Shown: positions 5,783 to 10,162 of the stretch, in pieces
How the letters are laid out: every line of letters starts with the position of its first letter
How positions within the stretch are numbered: the stretch's first letter is position 1
From: Syntrophobacterales bacterium
GTDB lineage: Bacteria; Desulfobacterota; Syntrophobacteria; BM002
Length of the DNA stretch: 10,162 nt
Direction of reading: 5' to 3'
Assembly (NCBI GenBank): GCA_030601545.1
Contig: JAUVTM010000052.1
Location: forward strand, 1-10,162
Notes under the pieces: generated by a model
What the model saw: only the letters and a program-made list of their open reading frames with translations
Databases searched by the model: none
What the model was told of the DNA's origin: nothing
Translations under genes and position numbers: made by a program

Positions 5783-5814
5783 TAGCCTGTAGCGTTTTTC
5801 CTACAGCCAGGCTA
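5783..5814 (-). promoter_or_regulatory. Intercistronic hairpin between kinase and 140-aa genes
   Basis: TAGCCTG and CAGGCTA (ends of 5783-5814) are perfect inverted copies, and an alternative inner stem CTGTAG/CTACAG is also available. The hairpin starts at the kinase stop codon and ends shortly before the GGGGGAG ribosome-binding site of the next gene. There is no U-tract, so a processing or translational role is more likely than termination. No function is shown. Confidence 0.4.
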
Positions 5815-6714
5815 CCAGCCCTTTTCCTTCACCTGCTCGAGTGACGGGATGGAGGTTCGTCCTCCGAGTTTGAGGCTTACCATCGCCGCAGCCCACGCCG
5901 CAAAATCCAGACACTTGTCCACTTCCCAGCCTTTAACCAACCCGTACGTAAAGCCGGCATGAAAGACATCGCCACAACCCGTTGTGTCGGCTGGATTCAC
6001 CGGATAGGCAGGCCGTTCTATTATCCTGCCTTCAGCGAGAGCAACATAACCTCTCGGCCCCAGAGTTACCCCAACAACGCGAGGACCGAGCTCGGCCAGC
6101 TTATGACAAGCATCCAATGGTTTGCCTTCGCCTACCAAGGCCTCGGAGAAGTTTTCAGACGCCAGGAAATAGTCGCTCAGTCGCGCCAAATCGAGCATTC
6201 CCTCTCGGAGGGAGCCTCCATCCACAACAACCTTGACCTCCGCCTCCTTAGCCACCTTTGCAGCAGCTAACGATGCCTCGATAAAGAAACCATCTGTATG
6301 GAAGACTTCAACTGTACGAATGCTGTTGTAATCTAGCTCATGAGGACCTGGAGGGGGACCTGTGGGCCTGCGCCAGAAAATTGTTCTTCTGCCCACGCCA
6401 GGCTCCGCCAAGATGAAGGCGAACTGAGAATCAGATCCCTCTCTGACCAGGATACCGCTGGTATCCACACCTTCTTCATCCAGTGATGCCTTGATCAAGG
6501 TGCCAAATTGATCATCGCCCAACACGCCAGTAAAGGTACAGGAAATACCCCACCGTGACAGGGCAACCAGAGCTGTTGCCACTGGCCCCCCACCCTGGAT
6601 TACCATATCGGTAAATTCGTATTTCACATCAGGTGGGGGGTAGGTTTCTACTTTCCCCAGATAATCCAGGCAACTCTGACCCAGACCATACACTTGAAAG
6701 GCGGGTTTATTCAT
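5812..6714 (-). CDS. PfkB-family (ribokinase-like) carbohydrate kinase
   Basis: The product, about 300 aa, is a standard ribokinase-fold kinase. The N-terminus VYGLGQSCLDYL forms the first strand. GGGPVATALVALSRWG (41-56) is the first PfkB signature, and NPADTTGCGDVFHAGF (240-255) is the second, containing the anion hole and the catalytic base Asp249. The usual Ala in DTTGAGD is Cys247 here, a conservative variant. The family phosphorylates sugars, nucleosides or related hydroxymethyl compounds with ATP, and sequence alone does not give the substrate. The gene follows the PBP stop codon at once (TAA TTG GAA ATG). I take the ATG at 6712-6714, but the TTG at 6718-6720, directly after the stop, is possible. 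Both imply reinitiation after the PBP gene, as no clear Shine-Dalgarno is visible. Confidence 0.9.
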   Translation of the reverse strand: MNKPAFQVYGLGQSCLDYLGKVETYPPPDVKYEFTDMVIQGGGPVATALVALSRWGISCTFTGVLGDDQFGTLIKASLDEEGVDTSGILVREGSDSQFAFILAEPGVGRRTIFWRRPTGPPPGPHELDYNSIRTVEVFHTDGFFIEASLAAAKVAKEAEVKVVVDGGSLREGMLDLARLSDYFLASENFSEALVGEGKPLDACHKLAELGPRVVGVTLGPRGYVALAEGRIIERPAYPVNPADTTGCGDVFHAGFTYGLVKGWEVDKCLDFAAWAAAMVSLKLGGRTSIPSLEQVKEKGW

Positions 6715-6720
6715 TTCCAA

Positions 6721-8739
6721 TTAGTGGAATTTCTCTAACTGCTGATCCCTGCCGTCCGGACAGTATTCGGTAGGTTCAGTGCCCTTGATGAAGGCAGCCT
6801 CAGCAACCTCCTCGCACTCTCCGTTGGCCAGAAGACCGCTTCGCACATCCATCCGTACCGATATAATCGCTTCAGGTTTTTCAAAATCTTCTGGGCGTGT
6901 TTCAGGAAGCACCTTTTCCATGATGGCACGCCAGACGGGAAGTGCCGCCCTGGCGCCGGTCTCTTTCTCGCCTAACGACCGCCCACTGTCTTTGCCAACC
7001 CAGACAGCCGTAACCAGGGCTGGTGAGTACCCCACGAATAGCGCATCTTTGCTCTTATCAGTGGTGCCGGTTTTACCAGCCAACGGCCAGGCCAGATGCC
7101 TTGCTGCTCTGCCTGTGCCCCGTTGGATCACTCCTTTGAGCATATCTGTCAGAATGTAACTGCTCTCCTGACTGAGCACCAACCTGCTGGCCGGAACAGG
7201 CTTCCATAACGACCTGCCATTGTGGTCTAGGACCTCAACTATGCCTGATGGCTCAACCCATATGCCCCCATTAGCGAAAACCTGGTAGGCAGAAGCCAGT
7301 TCCAACAAGGTCACCTCAGAGGTTCCCAGGGCCAGGGACAGGTTGGAACGCAGAACGCTTCCGATTCCCAGATGATGAGCAAAATCAACTACTGGACTTG
7401 GCCCCAGCCGCTCCAGAAGTTTTATGGTCACAATGTTTTCCGAAATTTCCAGTCCCTTTCTCAGGGTGATCTCACCCTCAAAGCGGCCGGAATAGTTTTG
7501 CGGCTCCCATACTTTTCCTCCCGCCTGGGGATAAGAAACGGGCGCATCCCAGATACGGTCTGCCTGAGTATAGCCCTTTTCCAGCGCGTAAGCATAGATG
7601 ATCGGTTTGAATGCTGAACCCGGCTGCCGGTAGGCCTGGGTTGCTCGGTTAAACTGGCTGCTCTCATAGTTGCGGCCGCCCACCATTGCTCTGATCATTC
7701 CAGTGTGAGCGTCCAAAATTATCACCGCCCCTTGGGGTTGCTCCGTTCCTTCATCCTCCGTCCGGTGGCGAGCCTCAAGCGCCGCAAGTGCATTTTGCAA
7801 TGCTTCTCTTGCCACCCCTTGCCAGTGCTCTTTGATAGTGGTCTGGATTGTAAGACCACCCCGATACAATAGGTTTTCCCCCAGGATTTCCTCCAGCTGT
7901 GGACGAACAAAGGACACGAAGTAAGGCGCCATGGTCCCCGCACTGGATCTGGACGCCAAGCGCAAGGGTTCTTTAACTGCCTGCTGATATTGTTCCTCGG
8001 TGATGTATCCTGTATCGAGGAGGTTTCTTAGAACGATAGCCCGGCGAGCAACAGCTCTGTCTTGATTGACCAGTGGGGAGTAAAAGGTAGGCCTCCTGGG
8101 CAAACCGGCGATGAGGGCACACTCGGCCAGGCCCAGCTCCCAGACATGCTTGCCAAAATACCCATTGGCCGCGGCTTCCACTCCATAGGCACCACCACCC
8201 ATATATATCTGGTTCAGGTAGAGGGTGAGGATTTCATCCTTGCGATAGCGTCTCTCGATCTGCAAGGCCAGTAAGGCCTCTTTGAGCTTGCGGGTTATGG
8301 TTTTCTCGGGGTTCAGAAACAATACTTTGGCTAGCTGCTGGGTTATGGTGCTCCCCCCCTCCTTGAAGCGACCTGCCCTGATGTCCTTGAGAAGAGCTCG
8401 ACCAATGCCGCGCCAATCCAGACCAGCGTGCTCGTAAAAACGTCTGTCCTCTGTAGCAACAATCGCCTGCCTGAGATAAGGGGGGATCTCTTCCAGATCC
8501 ACAGGAACACGCTTCTCAACAAAGAATTCGTCTATTACTTTACCTTCTGCAGACAATAGTTTGGTCACGGAGCTGGGACGAAAATTCTCCAGCTCTTGGA
8601 TGTGTGGAAGGTCATGGCTGAGGGTCAGAAAAGCCCCAAGTGCCGAGCCGCACACAATCCCAGCCAGAAGAATCAAGCCTGCTAGGACCAAAGTGCGTCT
8701 TCGACGTGGTCGAGGGAATTTCATAGAACTTCTTCTCAC
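6721..8739 (-). CDS. Class A penicillin-binding protein (PBP1A type), bifunctional glycosyltransferase-transpeptidase
   Basis: The 672-aa product polymerises and cross-links peptidoglycan on the outer face of the cytoplasmic membrane. A basic tail (RPRRRR) precedes one membrane anchor (about 16-40). The GT51 domain shows all expected motifs: ATEDRRFYEHAG with catalytic Glu97, GGSTITQQLAK (128-138), RKLKE (150-154), and KDEILTLYLNQIYMGGGAYG (167-186). The transpeptidase domain has SAFK (Ser375/Lys378), SEN (433-435) and KTGT (556-559). Both active sites look intact. A C-terminal tail after about residue 620 has paired cysteines (NGECEE, EYCPDG). The start is uncertain: GTG at 8737-8739 (numbering used here) or ATG at 8722-8724, neither with a strong ribosome-binding site. 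It heads a run of five same-strand genes. mrcA/ponA orthology is not claimed. Confidence 0.95.
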   Translation of the reverse strand: MRRSSMKFPRPRRRRTLVLAGLILLAGIVCGSALGAFLTLSHDLPHIQELENFRPSSVTKLLSAEGKVIDEFFVEKRVPVDLEEIPPYLRQAIVATEDRRFYEHAGLDWRGIGRALLKDIRAGRFKEGGSTITQQLAKVLFLNPEKTITRKLKEALLALQIERRYRKDEILTLYLNQIYMGGGAYGVEAAANGYFGKHVWELGLAECALIAGLPRRPTFYSPLVNQDRAVARRAIVLRNLLDTGYITEEQYQQAVKEPLRLASRSSAGTMAPYFVSFVRPQLEEILGENLLYRGGLTIQTTIKEHWQGVAREALQNALAALEARHRTEDEGTEQPQGAVIILDAHTGMIRAMVGGRNYESSQFNRATQAYRQPGSAFKPIIYAYALEKGYTQADRIWDAPVSYPQAGGKVWEPQNYSGRFEGEITLRKGLEISENIVTIKLLERLGPSPVVDFAHHLGIGSVLRSNLSLALGTSEVTLLELASAYQVFANGGIWVEPSGIVEVLDHNGRSLWKPVPASRLVLSQESSYILTDMLKGVIQRGTGRAARHLAWPLAGKTGTTDKSKDALFVGYSPALVTAVWVGKDSGRSLGEKETGARAALPVWRAIMEKVLPETRPEDFEKPEAIISVRMDVRSGLLANGECEEVAEAAFIKGTEPTEYCPDGRDQQLEKFH

Positions 8740-8816
8740 CTACTCTCGTTTGACCCTGACGCCGCAGAGTCTTGCGAGGCAAGAACACTCAACATTCATT
8801 CGATTGTAGAAGAAGT

Positions 8817-8954
8817 GTCAGTGGTCCGTTGTCAGTGGTCAGTTGCCTCTCACTTCGCTCGCAGCATGACGCATAGCGCCCACATGGCGTTTCTCGATTA
8901 CAGATCTGCGCTATGCGTTTTCCTGCAACGGACTACGGACAACTGACTACGGAC
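8817..8954. repeat. Large inverted repeat of GTCMGTN heptamer arrays with GCATAGCGC cores
   Basis: The left arm has four tandem 7-mers: GTCAGTG, GTCCGTT, GTCAGTG, GTCAGTT (8817-8844). The right arm, read on the minus strand from 8954 to 8927, has four more: GTCCGTA, GTCAGTT, GTCCGTA, GTCCGTT. Each array leads to a GCATAGCGC block (8871-8879, and inverted at 8908-8916). The structure is two head-to-head copies of the unit also found at 3976-4035. The left copy carries extra sequence (8848-8868) that, on the minus strand, resembles the GTCATTCTGAGCGAAG-type repeat. Confidence 0.75.
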
Positions 8955-8966
8955 GGTGCCCGAGCC

Positions 8967-8995
8967 AAAAAAACAGCCGCAATGTCTTTTGGCTC
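8967..8995 (-). terminator. Candidate intrinsic terminator after mutM
   Basis: On the minus strand a short AGCC/GGCT stem (8991-8994 with 8975-8978) is followed by G and then seven T (complement of 8967-8973), about 55 nt past the mutM stop. The stem is short, so it is a weak call. The same bases take part in a competing GAGCCAAAA/TTTTGGCTC pairing (8962-8970 with 8987-8995) inside an outer GGTGCCC/GGGCACC stem (8955-8961 with 9036-9042). Confidence 0.4.
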
Positions 8996-9046
8996 TGTGA
9001 GGTCATAAGGGCTCGTGATTTCGACTGCCCCTCTAGGGCACCTAAA

Positions 9047-9871
9047 CTATTTCTGGCACAACGGACAGTAGAAGGTGGCACGGCCGGCAAGAACCTGGCG
9101 GCTGATCAGGCTGCTACAGCGCTTGCACACCTCCCCTTCACGACCGTAGACTCTGAGCTCATACTGAAAATAGCCTGTTTCGCCACTACTGCTAACATAA
9201 TCCGAAATGGTTGTACCCCCGCAGGCAATGGCCCGTTCCAGCACCTGCCGACAGGCCTGAATCACCCTTTCCCATGCCGGTTTTCCGAGAGTCCCCACAC
9301 CACGTGAGGGTTTGATGCCAGCGGCGAAAAGGATTTCATTCGCATAGATATTTCCAATGCCTACCACCACGTTCGCATCCATGAGGAAATTCTTAATAGG
9401 CCTGACCTTGCTCCGGGCCCGCTCCAGTAAATAGTCGCTCGACAAATCAGGCCCCAGCGGCTCGAGTCCCAGACCAGCAAATATCTGCGTCCCCGCAACA
9501 TCCTCGGGGCTAAGTACCTGCACTGAGCCGAATCTCCGTACGTCATTGAAGCGAAGTTCCAAGCCACTGTCCAACTCAAAGCGAAGATGGTCGTGAGCGG
9601 CTCGGGGAGCTCCGTTGGCAAAGAAAGCCAGACGGCCGGTCATCCCTAGATGCAGCACCATCATGGCTCCGCTGTTCATTTTTACCAACAGGTACTTGGC
9701 CCGGCGATCCACGGATTTTACCCGATCGCTTTGTATCCAGAGGTTCAGCTTGGCCCGGGGTACAGGAAGCCGCAACCTCCGATTACTGACCACCACGCGA
9801 TTGATTGTGCGCCCCACTAAATGGGGAGTGAGGCCGCGGCGGATCACTTCCACCTCAGGTAACTCGGGCAC
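9047..9871 (-). CDS. mutM: Formamidopyrimidine-DNA glycosylase (Fpg/MutM)
   Basis: The 274-aa protein excises oxidised purines such as 8-oxoguanine and nicks the site by beta,delta-elimination. After Met removal the N-terminus PELPEVE gives the catalytic Pro2 and Glu3. Lys59 sits in DRRAKYLL. The void-filling residues are Met77 (HLGMTGR), Arg113 and Phe114 (DVRRFG), and the helix-two-turn-helix segment has GIGNIYANE (171-179) with Asn174. A zinc finger closes the protein: Cys249, Cys252, Cys269 and Cys272, with Arg264 in its loop. Every key residue is present and the length is normal. Translation starts at a GTG (9869-9871) with GAGGA 7 nt upstream. It lies 12 bp after the HtrA-type gene and is probably co-transcribed with it. 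Confidence 0.97.
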   Translation of the reverse strand: MPELPEVEVIRRGLTPHLVGRTINRVVVSNRRLRLPVPRAKLNLWIQSDRVKSVDRRAKYLLVKMNSGAMMVLHLGMTGRLAFFANGAPRAAHDHLRFELDSGLELRFNDVRRFGSVQVLSPEDVAGTQIFAGLGLEPLGPDLSSDYLLERARSKVRPIKNFLMDANVVVGIGNIYANEILFAAGIKPSRGVGTLGKPAWERVIQACRQVLERAIACGGTTISDYVSSSGETGYFQYELRVYGREGEVCKRCSSLISRQVLAGRATFYCPLCQK

Positions 9872-9883
9872 TTTTCAGTCCTC

Positions 9884-10162
9884 TTATCTTCTCTTCGGTC
9901 GTTCCTCAAGCCGTACCAGGACATCGCGGCGATGCAAGCCGCCTCTGTAGACCTCCAACCGCAATAGGTCACCCGGGCGCTTTTCTCTGATTATACGGAT
10001 GAGACCGTCAGCCGTACCAACAGGCTTGCCGTCTGCTGCTACCACCACATCGCCACCTGCAATCAGAATCCGATTACCCAATCGAACTCTCCGATTGCCG
10101 CCACGCAAGCCTGCCTTATGCGCCGGACCGCCACGGACAATCTCAACAATGAGGGCGCCACT
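9884..10162 (-). CDS. HtrA/DegP-type protein, C-terminal PDZ domain (5' part off the window)
   Basis: The minus-strand frame is open from the right edge to a TAA at 9884-9886, giving 92 visible residues. These form a PDZ domain: GALIVEIVRGGPAHKAGLRG is the start of the carboxylate-binding region, then GNRILIAGGDVVVAADGKPV and the closing strands PGDLLRLEVYRGG. This pattern is typical of the C-terminal PDZ of trypsin-like (S1C) HtrA proteases, which act on misfolded proteins in the envelope. The catalytic domain would lie beyond the window, so the protease call is inferred. A TTG at 10106-10108 is internal, not a start. The tail is basic (RPKRR). mutM begins 12 bp downstream. Confidence 0.82.
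   Translation of the reverse strand, partial: SGALIVEIVRGGPAHKAGLRGGNRRVRLGNRILIAGGDVVVAADGKPVGTADGLIRIIREKRPGDLLRLEVYRGGLHRRDVLVRLEERPKRR

Larger units (their letters stand above)
8740..9046. other. 307-bp intergenic region without genes
   Basis: Between the PBP start and the mutM stop I see no coding frame with a credible start site. The part next to the PBP start (8740-8816) holds a small inverted repeat, TCTTGC/GCAAGA, and no promoter I would defend. The rest is the inverted heptamer repeat and the candidate terminator, listed separately. Confidence 0.75.

Noticed and set aside
8817..8954. CRISPR-like short repeats
   Set aside because: The 7-mers are directly tandem with no spacers, are inverted to each other across the region, and no cas gene is present.
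9884..10108. Short separate gene starting at 10108
   Set aside because: The start is a TTG inside a PDZ domain, and the frame stays open with conserved PDZ residues to the window edge, so it is the end of a longer gene.

Overview
This is a bacterial chromosomal window of mid G+C content. Nearly all of its coding capacity is on the minus strand and is made of housekeeping-type genes. The proteins include a single-membrane-anchor class A penicillin-binding protein, so the cell makes peptidoglycan. The style of the PBP, HtrA-type and TldD/TldE proteins, and the repeats packed between genes, fit an uncultured environmental lineage such as Desulfobacterota or Chloroflexota. I cannot resolve the phylum, and this assignment is weak. 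No tRNA, rRNA, CRISPR array, intact transposase or phage gene is visible.

Layout. (1) 1-316 (minus): 5'-proximal part of an AT-rich gene for a small exported protein of unknown function, cut by the left edge. (2) 317-820: a long non-coding stretch. It holds a 195-bp fold-back, MITE-like element (393-587), then a sigma70-like promoter (642-669), a compact two-hairpin RNA candidate (679-770) ending in a strong intrinsic terminator, and a short AT-rich spacer. (3) 821-1051 (plus): a 76-residue acidic helical protein, the only plus-strand gene. It ends 12 bp from the convergent tldE gene, and the gap carries a solo copy of the MITE terminus. (4) 1064-3928 (minus): tldD then tldE/pmbA, the two subunits of a TldD/TldE metalloprotease. 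(5) 3929-4165: a repeat-filled spacer. (6) 4166-8739 (minus): a probable operon of class A PBP, PfkB-family sugar kinase, uncharacterised 140-aa protein, cupin_3 protein and SAM-dependent methyltransferase. Its last spacer is interrupted by a fold-back repeat flanked by 14-bp direct repeats. (7) 8740-9046: a second repeat-filled spacer with a candidate terminator. (8) 9047-10162 (minus): an HtrA/DegP-type PDZ protein (C-terminal part only) followed by mutM (Fpg).

The genes cover cell-envelope synthesis (PBP), protein or peptide processing (TldD/TldE, HtrA-type protein) and oxidative DNA repair (Fpg). No single pathway joins them. The more unusual content is non-coding: the promoter-hairpin-terminator unit at 642-770, the MITE-like element with its solo end, a family of intergenic repeats built from GTCMGTN heptamers, and a repeat insertion that appears to have separated two formerly overlapping genes. 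I found no clear evidence of a novel defence or biosynthetic system.
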